Shown: positions 37,685 through 47,115 of the stretch, piece after piece
Layout of the letters: each line of letters starts with the position of its first letter
Position numbering within the stretch: position 1 is the first letter of the stretch
Assembly (NCBI GenBank): GCA_000621905.1
Contig: JHXB01000009.1
Span: forward strand, 1 to 64,000
Reading direction: 5' to 3'
Source of the DNA: Lachnospiraceae bacterium NC2004
GTDB taxonomy: Bacteria; Bacillota; Clostridia; Lachnospirales; Lachnospiraceae
Length of the DNA stretch: 64,000 nt
Program-made: the position numbers and the translations under genes
The notes under the pieces: generated by a model
Told to the model about the DNA's origin: nothing
Seen by the model: the letters and a program-made list of their open reading frames with translations, nothing else
Database searches by the model: none

Positions 37685-37758
37685 TTTTATAATGGATAAT
37701 TATTATCAGGGACAAAGGTTAGCGCTTTTGTCTTTTGTACTATGTGTGGAGGTTTATT

Positions 37759-38682
37759 ATGCTTAAAGCACTATTTGTAATCAATCCAAGCTCCGGAAGA
37801 CAGAATTTTTTAGAGTCAATTGAGAAGATTATCTCTCGACTTATTATGGAGCAGGTTGTCAACCATATAGATGTTGTTTATACCAAGAAGCAGGACGATG
37901 CAAGAAATGCTGTTCTCAAGCTTCATGATGGTGACTATGATTTTGTTACCGCTATTGGTGGTGACGGTACTATTAACGAGGTTATAAGCGGTTTGGCAGA
38001 TGGAGACAGTAATATTCCTATTGCTATTATTTCCGCAGGTACTGTTAATGACTTCGCTAATTATCTTAATCTTCCTACAGATGTGGAAGCATTTGTCAGC
38101 ATGATTAAGAATTTCAGAGTGAAGAAGATTGATGTTGGTAGCATCAATGGTAAGATTTTTATGAACGTTGTTGCCGGCGGTATTGCTGCTGATGTTGGAT
38201 ACAATGTTTCTAAGGAAATGAAAGCAATGTTTGGTAAGGCTGCTTATTATGTTGAGGGTATGAAGGAGATACCTAAGCAGTTCTTTAGTCCGTTCAAGCT
38301 TAAGATTGAGTCTGAAGAGTTCAATGATGAGGATGAGTACCTTCTTGTGATGGTTACCAATTCCCAGAGCGTTGGTGGTTATAAGATTGCAGCTCCGCTT
38401 GCATCTGTTTCTGACGGAATGCTTGATGTTTTACTTCTTAGAAAGATGGATGTGCTTCAGGTTACTGATCTTTTGTTAAGGTTCTTAAGTGGAGATCATA
38501 TTAATCATCCTGCTATTGAGTATTTTCAGACTAAGGCGATTAAGATTACGCCTATGGATGATCAGGAGATGTCTATTGATTACGATGGCGAGTACTATGG
38601 TACTTTGCCGGCGGATATTCACATTCTTGAGGGTAGGGTTGGTGTTATTATTCCTGCTTCAGAGAGTGCAACTTCTAATTAA
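37759..38682 (+). CDS. diacylglycerol kinase family lipid kinase (DagK/YegS type)
   Basis: The 307-residue protein has the NPSSGR motif at residues 8-13 (LFVINPSSGRQN), the GGDGTINEVISGL nucleotide-binding motif near residue 65 and ISAGTVNDFANYL near 95. It probably phosphorylates a membrane lipid such as diacylglycerol from the inner face. The ATG at 37759 is selected because GTGGAGG precedes it. It follows tRNA-Arg. Confidence 0.92.
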   Translation: MLKALFVINPSSGRQNFLESIEKIISRLIMEQVVNHIDVVYTKKQDDARNAVLKLHDGDYDFVTAIGGDGTINEVISGLADGDSNIPIAIISAGTVNDFANYLNLPTDVEAFVSMIKNFRVKKIDVGSINGKIFMNVVAGGIAADVGYNVSKEMKAMFGKAAYYVEGMKEIPKQFFSPFKLKIESEEFNDEDEYLLVMVTNSQSVGGYKIAAPLASVSDGMLDVLLLRKMDVLQVTDLLLRFLSGDHINHPAIEYFQTKAIKITPMDDQEMSIDYDGEYYGTLPADIHILEGRVGVIIPASESATSN

Positions 38683-38693
38683 ACTAATATATT

Positions 38694-38719
38694 AGCGCGC
38701 CGAGAGGCGCGCTTTTTTT
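38694..38719 (+). terminator. Rho-independent terminator
   Basis: GCGCGCC and GGCGCGC around a GAGA loop, followed by seven T. A REP-type copy follows at about 38719-38746. Confidence 0.92.
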
Positions 38720-38763
38720 AGATTCTTCGCTACGCTCAGAATGACATTAATATTTCAATTATT

Positions 38764-39435
38764 CTAATTCGGCTGTAATGCCAATAATCTACATATTGGC
38801 TTGCCTTCGCTTACGAATTTAGCTTCATATTCTGTCATAATATTACCTTCAAGATATGAACTTTGATGAAGGTCAAATGTTACTTCTTCGACTGTCCAAC
38901 TGCTTTCATTAAGCGATTCAAGCGAATAATTAAACAAGTCTACGTTGTCAGTTTTAAACTGAATCTTCGCTGCTTTATCCATAACTTTTTGATATCTGTT
39001 TAAGAATTGAGGAGATGTTAATCTTCTCTTGGCATGTCTGTCTTTTGGCCATGGATCTGAGAAATTAAGGTAAATGAAGCCAATCTCGCCCTGGTCAAAT
39101 ACATCCGGAAGATGTTCGGCATCCATCCTGATAAATAAAAGATTAGAGAGATTTACGCCTTCACTTTCTTTAAGCTCTCTCTTCTCAATTGCGCGGATTA
39201 AGACTGAACTGAACTTTTCAATTCCTATGTAGTTGATGTTGGGATTCTTAAGGGCAAGTTCTGTGATGAATTGACCTTTACCCATTCCGATTTCTATATG
39301 GATAGGGTTGTCGTTTTTAAATATCTCATTCCATTTGCCTTTGTTGGTGTATAAGGCTGAACCGTCGTCTTCGTTAAATGTGAATGGGCAGGCTTCGATT
39401 CTTTCTCTTGATCCTTTAACATTTCTTAGTCGCAT
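38764..39435 (-). CDS. trmB: tRNA (guanine-46-N7)-methyltransferase
   Basis: The 223-residue SAM enzyme has IHIEIGMGKGQFITELA near residue 46 as the cofactor site and NFSDPWPKDRHAKRRLTS near 130, the TrmB signature. It modifies the tRNA variable loop. The ATG has AAGGAG. It is transcribed against its neighbours. Confidence 0.95.
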   Translation of the reverse strand: MRLRNVKGSRERIEACPFTFNEDDGSALYTNKGKWNEIFKNDNPIHIEIGMGKGQFITELALKNPNINYIGIEKFSSVLIRAIEKRELKESEGVNLSNLLFIRMDAEHLPDVFDQGEIGFIYLNFSDPWPKDRHAKRRLTSPQFLNRYQKVMDKAAKIQFKTDNVDLFNYSLESLNESSWTVEEVTFDLHQSSYLEGNIMTEYEAKFVSEGKPICRLLALQPN

Positions 39436-39464
39436 GGTAGTCTCCTTGGTTATTATTTAGTTAT

Positions 39465-39600
39465 CCCTCGCAAGGCTCGGGATAAAGATTCTTCGCTTCG
39501 CTCAGAATGACAAAGAAGTGTCGTCCTGAGGAACAAAGTGACGAAGCGTCTTAAAAGATTCTTCGCTTCGTTCAGAATGACAAAGAAGTTTAAGTCACTC
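39465..39600. repeat. array of REP-type copies
   Basis: A TTATCCC...GGGATAA stem is followed by at least three copies of the GATTCTTCGC...CAGAATGACA / GTCGTCCTGAGG core in alternating orientation between the divergent trmB and dacA genes. Confidence 0.8.
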
Positions 39601-39713
39601 TAGGGCATATCGTCTAATTATACTAGTAAGAATTATATATAATAAATGTAGTAAAATCAAATGAAATTTGATATAATATAATTAACTATGACTATTTTGT
39701 AAGGATTGAGATT

Positions 39714-41267
39714 ATGACTTCAAATTTTAAGAGATTTATAGCGAGCGCTTTAGCTCTCATTCTCATTGTAAATATTATAAGTTTTAGCGCGGTGACGTTA
39801 TCATTTGCCAAGAAGAAGAAAGTCAATGAAGTTACGGAGGAGTACCTTCAGACGGAGGTCAAGGCGCCTTCTACCTACTCCGATTCCGTTGTTTTGATGG
39901 ATGCCAAGACGGGCGAGGTTCTTTATTCTAAGAACGGCAAGAAGAAGGTTCACCCTGCTTCTACAACTAAGGTTATGACAGCTTTAGTGGCTTTGGAGAA
40001 CAACGACCTTGAAGACACTATCACTTATACCGCTGATGAGGTTCTGGGATTAGAGGAGAATTCTTCATCAGTCGCACTTGATATCGGCGAGACTATCACA
40101 GTTGAACAGTCCTTATACGCTGCCATGCTTGAATCGGCAAATGAATGCTGTAACGGTTTGGCTGATAAGACTGCCGGAAGCATCAAAGGATTTGCCGATA
40201 TGATGAATAAGAGGGCAGAGGAGCTTGGATGCGTCAAGACTCACTTTGTCAACGCTAACGGACTTTATAACAAAGATCATTATACATGTGCTTACGATCT
40301 TGCTTTGATAACAAGAGCGGCCATGGCTATAGATGAATTCAAGAAGATTACTGGTACTAAGGTTTATGAGGTTCCACCTACCAACAAGCAGAAGGAGACC
40401 AGATATTGGAGGAATCACCACAACTTTATTAACAACGATCTTCCTTACGACAGCGAGATTTTTACGGTTCTTGGTGGTAAGACGGGATATACGGTACAGT
40501 CTAGCTACTCACTTGTAACATTTGCCAAATCTAACACGACAGACCTTGAACTTATATGTGTTACGATGCACTGCGATGCTTACGGCAATTATAACGGCAA
40601 GGGATTCAACAGAACTTTTACAGACGCTAATGCGATGTTTAAGTACGGCTTCAATAATTTCACTTCAATCTCTGCTAACATCAACACAGAGTCGGATCTT
40701 GAAGAGGACGATTTAAACGCAGTTACTAAGACTTACAGCCTTTTGCAGGACAAGAGATTTATATCATTTTCTGCGACAGATGACTGCGAGGTTGTAGTAT
40801 CTAACGATTTTGATGTTAATCAGCTTAAGGGTACATTTTTATATGATTCAGAGGGGGCAGGAGGCACTCAGGGTAAATGGGGTTCATATGAGTTTAGAAG
40901 CGGGTCAAATGTTATCGCTTCGACAGATGTTTTCTACGAACTTAACGAGCCGGTTATCAAGAAGCTTTATCACAAGAGGGTTGAACCTAACAAGCAAGAG
41001 AAGGTCAATCATTTGCTTATTGTAATCGGTGCGGCAGTTGTTATATGCGCGGCGTTATATGTCATAATCATGCTTTGTGTCAAATACAAGCTTCTATCAA
41101 TACTTGTTAAAGGCAAAGATATATTTGACATTTCCAAGAAGACAAGCGTTACGTTTAAGCCTAAGAGGAAGCGCATGAAGAAGATGAAAGCACCGGATCT
41201 TGGGTATTTGACACCTAAGAAGAAGAGATTTCATAGAAAGAACAACAAGAACAAATTAAGATTTTAG
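39714..41267 (+). CDS. D-alanyl-D-alanine carboxypeptidase (PBP5-like)
   Basis: The 517-residue penicillin-binding enzyme trims cell-wall peptides. It has a signal peptide or anchor (residues 5-31) and the active-site motif STTK at 83-86 (HPASTTKVMTAL). The SxN motif is SANECCNG near 140 and the KTG motif is GGKTGYT near 258. A C-terminal membrane helix (about 438-465) is followed by a highly basic tail of some 50 residues, longer than the usual amphipathic anchor. FapA follows 23 bp later. Confidence 0.93.
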   Translation: MTSNFKRFIASALALILIVNIISFSAVTLSFAKKKKVNEVTEEYLQTEVKAPSTYSDSVVLMDAKTGEVLYSKNGKKKVHPASTTKVMTALVALENNDLEDTITYTADEVLGLEENSSSVALDIGETITVEQSLYAAMLESANECCNGLADKTAGSIKGFADMMNKRAEELGCVKTHFVNANGLYNKDHYTCAYDLALITRAAMAIDEFKKITGTKVYEVPPTNKQKETRYWRNHHNFINNDLPYDSEIFTVLGGKTGYTVQSSYSLVTFAKSNTTDLELICVTMHCDAYGNYNGKGFNRTFTDANAMFKYGFNNFTSISANINTESDLEEDDLNAVTKTYSLLQDKRFISFSATDDCEVVVSNDFDVNQLKGTFLYDSEGAGGTQGKWGSYEFRSGSNVIASTDVFYELNEPVIKKLYHKRVEPNKQEKVNHLLIVIGAAVVICAALYVIIMLCVKYKLLSILVKGKDIFDISKKTSVTFKPKRKRMKKMKAPDLGYLTPKKKRFHRKNNKNKLRF

Positions 41268-41290
41268 TATTAGCGTAAGGGAGTGATATT

Positions 41291-42697
41291 ATGGCATATT
41301 CACCTTATATCGAAGATACCAATTATTCTCTTAACGAAATAATAGTCGACATTTCAAGGGATTCCCTTATTGCAAATGTCGAGATTATAACTGATGGCTC
41401 TTATGAACTTACCGAGACTGAGCTTTACGAATTCCTTTACGCTTATGAGCTTGCTGAGTCTCGTATTGATAAAGAGCTTGTTTCCGATATTGTAAAAAGA
41501 AATAGATTTAATGTTGCATTACCTGTGGCACAAGGTATTGCGCCTGTTGATGGCGTGGATGGGTACTTTGAGTATTTCTTCACACAGACAGATGTTAAGC
41601 CTAAGCCACTTATTCTTGACGACGGTTCCGTCGATTATTCCAGTGTCAATTTTGTAGGTACAGTCTCTGTAGGAGACAAGATTGCCTGCTATCATCCGCC
41701 TGTTAAGGGAACTCCCGGCATTGATGTTTATGGTCAGGAGATTCCACCTAAAGAAGGCAGAGATTATCCAACTCCAAGTCTTAGAAATTGTAAATATAAC
41801 CCTGATAATAAGTGTTTCTATGCACTAAAAGAGGGTAGAGTCAATGCCTCAACCGGTCGTATCGAAGTTATTGAAGAGATGCAGATTAACTCTGATGTTA
41901 ACTCTGCATATGGTAATATTGACTTCATTGGTAACATAGTTATCAATGGAAATGTTGAAGAGGGCGTTGAGATTAGAGCGAGTGCTGATATTATTATCAA
42001 TGGTTTGGTGCAGAATGCCTGCATTTACGCGGGTGGAGATATTACTATTGATTCAGGTATTCATGGTGGTAAGAACTGTAAGATTGAGTGTGGAGGCACC
42101 CTGACAGCGAGATTTATCGAGCATGCCAAGATTACTGCGCACATGAACGTTATATCTAATTATATCTTAAGTTGTAAGATACATGCGGGCAACAGCATCA
42201 TTGTCAATAACGGTGTCGGTATAATCGCCGGTGGTAAGCTCTATGCGGGTTTTAAGATTGATGCCAATCGTATCGGTAACAAGCAGGGTATAGATACCTG
42301 GGTTACTGTCGGAATAATCGGTGACGAGGAAACTAAGGCAGAGTTAGCACAGATAGACATAGATGAGACATACGCAAGTATACCGACAATTACCGAGAAA
42401 GAAGAAAAGCTCTACGCCGTCGAGAACAAGAATGACGATGTCAAACATCGCTTGCAGTCTGTCAGGCGAGAGCTTGTCAGAGAATACATTAAACAATCTT
42501 TGGCGACTTACACGCTTGCCAATATTCGTAATCAAGAAGATAAAGATAAGCCTCCAAGATATATCATGGCCAAGACAATGTACACCGGAGCAGTTGCATT
42601 TATTGATACCAAGCAGTATCCGGTAACATTTGACCAAAGTGATATCATCTTAAAGAGCGGAGAAGATGACAGTAATGAGGAACAATACTTCAGATAG
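41291..42697 (+). CDS. FapA family (DUF342) protein
   Basis: The 468-residue protein matches DUF342, now called flagellar assembly protein A. An N-terminal domain contains LPVAQGIAPVDGVDGYFEYFF and a central right-handed beta-helix of short repeats (about 195-340) reads GNIVINGNVEEGVEIRASAD. A helical C-terminal region with coiled-coil character follows. Its polymer-like beta-helix resembles bactofilins and MinC. Its cellular role is not well defined and a link to flagella is by family name only. Confidence 0.88.
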   Translation: MAYSPYIEDTNYSLNEIIVDISRDSLIANVEIITDGSYELTETELYEFLYAYELAESRIDKELVSDIVKRNRFNVALPVAQGIAPVDGVDGYFEYFFTQTDVKPKPLILDDGSVDYSSVNFVGTVSVGDKIACYHPPVKGTPGIDVYGQEIPPKEGRDYPTPSLRNCKYNPDNKCFYALKEGRVNASTGRIEVIEEMQINSDVNSAYGNIDFIGNIVINGNVEEGVEIRASADIIINGLVQNACIYAGGDITIDSGIHGGKNCKIECGGTLTARFIEHAKITAHMNVISNYILSCKIHAGNSIIVNNGVGIIAGGKLYAGFKIDANRIGNKQGIDTWVTVGIIGDEETKAELAQIDIDETYASIPTITEKEEKLYAVENKNDDVKHRLQSVRRELVREYIKQSLATYTLANIRNQEDKDKPPRYIMAKTMYTGAVAFIDTKQYPVTFDQSDIILKSGEDDSNEEQYFR

Positions 42698-43897
42698 TTA
42701 TTGCTTCAGATTAAGCTCTTTCTTCTCGAGGCGATAAGCTACGAATTTATCAATGAGATAGCTTAATATGCCAAATGCAGGAACGCCTAAGAACATTCCC
42801 AAAGGTCCACCGATAGCGCCTCCGACAGATATCGCAAAGAGGATAACTATCGGTCTTAAACCGGTTGAATTACCAAGAATCTTAGGTCCTAATATCCATC
42901 CGTCAAATGCCTGAAGTGCCACGATTATGATTCCAAATGCAATTCCATGAGACGGCTTATCAATCAGTAGAATGATGATACCCGGTACGGCACCGATGTA
43001 TGGTCCAAAGTAAGGTATCATGTTGGTTATCGCGACGATTACAGAAATCAAGACTGCGTAAGGAAGTCCTACGATGCTCATAATTATAAGGCACAAAGTA
43101 CCGATAATCAGAGAATCTATAGTCTTGCCGATAAAGAATGACTTACATATCACATTACAATCCCTGATAATAGTAAAGAATGACTCAGAGTGCTCTTTGG
43201 TAAATAAAGCGTATGTTACCTTAGAAAGATAGCCTTTAATTCTGCGTTTGTCTATAATTAAGTATATAGAAACGATAAGCGCAATAAATGTATTTACTAA
43301 GAATCTTACAAATGATACTCCGACGCCATATACCGCAGGAAGAAGATTAGAGAGATTGTCGGTTATCGTCTTCTGGAAATTAGGAAGATAATCGTTGGTA
43401 ATCTTGGTAACCGTCTTCTCGTCAATGGCTACATTTTTGTTCTTATATACATACTTGTCGAGCCAGTCAAAGACTCTGTCTACGAGGTCAGGAAGCTGGT
43501 AAACAAGGTCGGTGACACTCTTTATCATTTGCGGAATAATGAAACTTATACATAATACAATGATTCCTAAGACAACGACATATGATGTGGTGATAGAAAG
43601 CGCCCATTTAACGCCGTGTTTCTTGATTTTTAAAAACTTGGTAAACACAGAATCATAGAGCATATTAACCATAGGATTAATAAGATATGCCAGGAGAAAA
43701 CCGATAAAGTATGGTGCGATGATAGTTCCGATTGAAGCCAGTAGCTTGGTTGTTGACTCCCAGTGAATAATGATTCTATATAAAACAAGCGTAATAAGAA
43801 CGACCATTATCACATAATTGCTTATTGTGAAATAGTCGGATTCCGTGTCTATTCGTTTCCTTCTTTTGGGTTTGGTGTCTGTATTTTTATCTTCCAT
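42698..43897 (-). CDS. AI-2E family transporter (PerM/YtvI-like)
   Basis: The 399-residue integral membrane protein has about eight helices. It contains the family's ITNMIPYFGPYIGAVPGIII segment near residue 280 and the following GPKILGNSTGLRPIVILFAI and GGAIGGPLGMFLGVP stretches. Substrate is unknown; relatives include sodium/proton antiporters and the named AI-2 exporter. It converges with FapA without a gap. Confidence 0.9.
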   Translation of the reverse strand: MEDKNTDTKPKRRKRIDTESDYFTISNYVIMVVLITLVLYRIIIHWESTTKLLASIGTIIAPYFIGFLLAYLINPMVNMLYDSVFTKFLKIKKHGVKWALSITTSYVVVLGIIVLCISFIIPQMIKSVTDLVYQLPDLVDRVFDWLDKYVYKNKNVAIDEKTVTKITNDYLPNFQKTITDNLSNLLPAVYGVGVSFVRFLVNTFIALIVSIYLIIDKRRIKGYLSKVTYALFTKEHSESFFTIIRDCNVICKSFFIGKTIDSLIIGTLCLIIMSIVGLPYAVLISVIVAITNMIPYFGPYIGAVPGIIILLIDKPSHGIAFGIIIVALQAFDGWILGPKILGNSTGLRPIVILFAISVGGAIGGPLGMFLGVPAFGILSYLIDKFVAYRLEKKELNLKQ

Positions 43898-43966
43898 AAT
43901 ATTCCTCCGGGGATTAACTTTACTTCATTATAACAAAATATGTCCTATATTGCTAGAAAAGAATAA

Positions 43967-43982
43967 CCCGGCATATGCCGGG
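43967..43982 (-). terminator. terminator of the DUF6033-like gene
   Basis: Perfect palindrome CCCGGCATATGCCGGG. On the minus strand it is followed by TTATTCTTTT and lies 36 bp past the stop of the gene at 44019. Confidence 0.75.
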
Positions 43983-44018
43983 CCTTCTTAGGTGTGGATC
44001 ATTATGAAAATGTAGTCG

Positions 44019-44948
44019 TTATCCTTTGAAGTCAAAATGCTGTCCGACAGCCTTTTCAGACGCTGTCATGACATTGTCTAAGGAAGAACTGATTGCGTAG
44101 TCTGAGACCTTGCTTAAAAGATCATCGATAGATGAAGCGTTGATATCAACATATTCCTTGTCAACATTAACAGGAATATCTTCTTCATCAGAGTTTAGAC
44201 GATCTGTCATTTCTTCCTTCTGTGCTTTAGATTTCTCTTTAGCCCTCTCAAGTCTCTCTTCTTTCTCTCGCTTCTCGGTAGCCTTCTTCTCTTTTAACTT
44301 GGCTTCCTTCTTGGCTTTTGCCTTCTTCTCCATGAGTTTGGTCTGGTTGTCAGATGCCTTCTCTAGAGTTGCGAAGAATGAAGTGTTACCGTTAGAGTCA
44401 ACACTCATACCGAAATTCTTGACAGAGGCACCCGTTGAGCTTAAGCTGTTCTTGGCCTGCTGCATGAGAGTTTCGCTCATCTTGATGATACCCTCGTACT
44501 TCTTTCGGTAGGATTCATCAGTTGCCATTCGCTCAAGCTTTTCTTCGTCGATAAGAATAACCATACCGTTGGCGTTGCCGTAAGCAGAGGCATTCTGCTG
44601 AACCTGCGACTTCATATCGTTGCTTACTAATATGAAGTTGGAGTTAGCAAACTTGCCTTTAAGTTCCTTATAATAGTCCTTGGCTGCATCAGATAGCTTG
44701 ACATTGCCGATAGCCATGCCATAATCGTCTGTATTGGTTGGAACTAGGGAACTTGATGTGTCGATAGGCTTCCAAGGTGTGGTTTCTACTTTGTTAACTT
44801 CAGCCTTGGTGGCTGTTTGATTGGTTTTAGCGGTGGATGCTTTATCAACTACACTGTCAATCGGAGACGATGTTTTGTCTTGCTTAAATGCTTTCTGAAA
44901 TGCAGTCGTCTGCTGATAAGAAGCAATACCGTAGAAATTAGATGCCAT
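44019..44948 (-). CDS. DUF6033-like protein
   Basis: The 309-residue protein has a disordered N-terminal 75 residues starting MASNFYGIASYQQTT, then a globular part (about 75-215). That part contains NVKLSDAAKDYYKELKGKF, FILVSNDMKSQVQ, LIDEEKLERMATDESY and KNFGMSVDSNGNTSFFATL. A Lys/Glu coiled coil (about 215-255) and a short tail follow. I believe this is the DUF6033 family seen in Lachnospiraceae; function is unknown. The ATG at 44948 has AAGGAGGT upstream. It is preceded by a sigma-D-like promoter. Confidence 0.65.
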   Translation of the reverse strand: MASNFYGIASYQQTTAFQKAFKQDKTSSPIDSVVDKASTAKTNQTATKAEVNKVETTPWKPIDTSSSLVPTNTDDYGMAIGNVKLSDAAKDYYKELKGKFANSNFILVSNDMKSQVQQNASAYGNANGMVILIDEEKLERMATDESYRKKYEGIIKMSETLMQQAKNSLSSTGASVKNFGMSVDSNGNTSFFATLEKASDNQTKLMEKKAKAKKEAKLKEKKATEKREKEERLERAKEKSKAQKEEMTDRLNSDEEDIPVNVDKEYVDINASSIDDLLSKVSDYAISSSLDNVMTASEKAVGQHFDFKG

Positions 44949-45028
44949 ACACATACCTCCTTGTATTGATGTTAGGAAAATCCTTTTTCCATAGTGACTT
45001 TAGGGCATACTTATTGCCCTCATCTATT

Positions 45029-45055
45029 ATATCGGATGGTAATATTCTGTAGTTA
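45029..45055 (-). promoter_or_regulatory. sigma-D (flagellar sigma-28) like promoter
   Basis: On the minus strand TAAC, 15 bp, TCCGATAT (followed by AAT), against the B. subtilis sigma-D consensus TAAA-N15-GCCGATAT. It lies 81 bp upstream of the DUF6033-like gene. A GGGCAATAAGTATGCCC stem occurs between the two. Confidence 0.55.
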
Positions 45056-45098
45056 ATGGAGATTTTGAAAAAAATTTAAAAAAATTTTAAATTAGGGG

Positions 45099-45127
45099 TT
45101 GATTTTTGAGAAAGTTTGTAATATAAT
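45099..45127 (+). promoter_or_regulatory. promoter of tRNA-Lys
   Basis: TTGATT at 45099-45104, a 17-bp spacer and TATAAT at 45122-45127, 33 bp before the tRNA. Confidence 0.8.
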
Positions 45128-45159
45128 CATTCTTGCGTTGTTAAAACAACTGAATACAT

Positions 45160-45232
45160 GCACCATTAGCTCAGCTGGTAGAGCAGTAGACTCTTAATCT
45201 ATTTGTCCAGGGTTCGAATCCCTGATGGTGTA
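45160..45232 (+). tRNA. tRNA-Lys (anticodon CTT)
   Basis: A 73-nt cloverleaf with D-arm AGCTCAGCTGGTAGAGC, anticodon loop CTCTTAA giving CTT, and T-arm CCAGGGTTCGAATCCCTG. The first acceptor pair is G-T. Confidence 0.95.
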
Positions 45233-45319
45233 TTATTAGGTTCCTGTTTGGTGGTTGTTCCACTGGGTAGGGACTTATTTTTTATTATCATTTTTCTATA
45301 CCAATCGGTATAGAAATTC

Positions 45320-45348
45320 TTGAAATATGACTAAATATCGCGTATAAT
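45320..45348 (+). promoter_or_regulatory. promoter of the GH13 gene
   Basis: TTGAAA at 45320-45325, a 17-bp spacer and TATAAT at 45343-45348, 36 bp before the start codon. A small palindromic match (TATACCAATCGGTATA, 45297-45312) just upstream of the -35 could be an operator. Confidence 0.78.
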
Positions 45349-45384
45349 AGAATTAATAAATCTTTAATGATAAGGAGTGATTAC

Positions 45385-47028
45385 ATGGCATGGTATGATA
45401 GTGCGGTGTTTTACCACATTTACCCGCTTGGACTTTGCGGATGTCCACATGACAACACAGAGGAGACGGTAGGTTCTCATTTTGACAAACTCAATGAATG
45501 GGCAGAGCACGCACATAGAATAGGATGTACGGCAATTTACATCGGACCACTTTTCGAGTCCGGCTCACATGGTTATGACACCATTGATTATAGGATGGTT
45601 GACAAGCGTTTGGGAACTAATGACGATTTTAAAGCATTTGTCGCTAATTGCCACAACCTTGGCATGAAGGTTATCGTAGACGGTGTATTTAACCATACAG
45701 GAAGAGGATTTTTTGCATTTCAGGATGTGCTTAAGAACAGAGAGAATTCGCCATACTGTAGCTGGTATTGTAATCTTAATTTCTGGGGTAACAATGAGTA
45801 CAATGATGGTTTTTCTTATGACAACTGGGGTGGTCATAACCTCTTAGTTAAGCTTAATATGTGGAATCAGGATGTTAAGAACTATCACTTCGACACAGTT
45901 CGTTTTTGGGTAAATGAATTCGATATCGATGGAATCCGCCTTGATGCGGCAGATGTGCTTGATTTTGGCTTTATGCATGACTTAAGAGGAGTCTGTGATT
46001 CCATAAAGCCTGAATTCTGGCTTATGGGTGAGGTTATCCATGGTGATTACTCTCGTTGGGCTAATGAAGGAATGCTTCACTCAGTTACCAACTATGAGCT
46101 TCATAAAGGGTTGTTCTCAGGTCACAATGACCACAATTATTTTGAGATTGCACACTCTATCAAGAGACTTTTGGGAATTGTCGGAAAGAACTTGAGACTT
46201 TACACATTTACCGACAATCACGATGTAGCTAGAATATACAGCAAGCTTAATAACAAGCAGCACATGTACAATGTGGCTTTGCTTCAATATACTGTTCCCG
46301 GTATTCCGTCAATATACTACGGTTCTGAGTTTGGTATTGAGGGTGACAAGAATAGGGATTCAGACTGGAACTTAAGACCTGATCTTAATCTTGCTGACTT
46401 TAACGAGATGGATGAGCTTCCACATCTCTTCACCAAGCTTGGCAAGCTTAAGCAGCGATTCCCTGAGCTTACATATGGTGAGTATCAGGAGCTTTTCCTT
46501 ACAACGAGACAGTTTGCATTTGCAAGAGTATTGGATGGTAAGGCAGTTGTTACTGCGCTTAACAACGATGATAACCCTGCTCATATGGAGATTAATCTTC
46601 CGGTCGGCGCAAGTCAGGCAATCAACCTTTTAACCGTTGAGGAGGAGGAAGAAGATAAGAATGCAGCTAATGACGCTTTGATTGCGCATAGAACCGATAT
46701 TAAGAATGGTTTGATTGAGAAGTCGGGTGAGCTTATTGGAGCTGCTTCAGAGATATCATTTAAGGCAAATGATATCAAGGCAGCGGTTGAGGCATTTGAT
46801 GTAAATGAAGGCGAGATTGGAGCTACTGTTAATCCTGCACTTGGAGCACTTAGAGGCGCGATTGACAACATGAACAGAGTTTATGAGGAGTTCTGTAAGG
46901 AGTCAGGAGTATCAATGAATCTTTCTCAGGATATCGGAGATTTAAGTGGAGAACACTTAGAACTTAGAGATGGAAGATTGATTGTGGATTTGCCTGCTAA
47001 TAGAGGAATTGTGGTTTATTTAAGTTAA
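45385..47028 (+). CDS. GH13 alpha-amylase family enzyme with a helical insertion
   Basis: The 547-residue intracellular enzyme (no signal peptide) has all four GH13 motifs: DGVFNHTG at 99-106, DGIRLDAAD with nucleophile Asp187, GEVIHG with acid Glu216, and TDNHD with Asp280. The catalytic barrel resembles maltodextrin-acting enzymes such as neopullulanases. Residues about 410-505 form an Ala/Glu/Ile/Asn-rich helical stretch placed inside the C-terminal beta domain, which resumes with LELRDGRLIVDLPANRGIVVYL. AAGGAG precedes the ATG at 45385. The substrate is probably short alpha-glucans. Confidence 0.88.
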   Translation: MAWYDSAVFYHIYPLGLCGCPHDNTEETVGSHFDKLNEWAEHAHRIGCTAIYIGPLFESGSHGYDTIDYRMVDKRLGTNDDFKAFVANCHNLGMKVIVDGVFNHTGRGFFAFQDVLKNRENSPYCSWYCNLNFWGNNEYNDGFSYDNWGGHNLLVKLNMWNQDVKNYHFDTVRFWVNEFDIDGIRLDAADVLDFGFMHDLRGVCDSIKPEFWLMGEVIHGDYSRWANEGMLHSVTNYELHKGLFSGHNDHNYFEIAHSIKRLLGIVGKNLRLYTFTDNHDVARIYSKLNNKQHMYNVALLQYTVPGIPSIYYGSEFGIEGDKNRDSDWNLRPDLNLADFNEMDELPHLFTKLGKLKQRFPELTYGEYQELFLTTRQFAFARVLDGKAVVTALNNDDNPAHMEINLPVGASQAINLLTVEEEEEDKNAANDALIAHRTDIKNGLIEKSGELIGAASEISFKANDIKAAVEAFDVNEGEIGATVNPALGALRGAIDNMNRVYEEFCKESGVSMNLSQDIGDLSGEHLELRDGRLIVDLPANRGIVVYLS

Positions 47029-47040
47029 TATATTATAAAA

Positions 47041-47067
47041 GCGGTGATATTAATCGCCGCTTTTTTT
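47041..47067 (+). terminator. Rho-independent terminator
   Basis: GCGGTGAT and ATCGCCGC form a stem followed by seven T. A hairpin CAGTGGGG...CCCCACTG of the GGGGAC repeat family follows at 47078-47099 and faces the end of the next gene. Confidence 0.88.
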
Positions 47068-47115
47068 GCTAATTTACCAGTGGGGACAGGCCCCACTGAT
47101 CTCTTAGCAATAACT

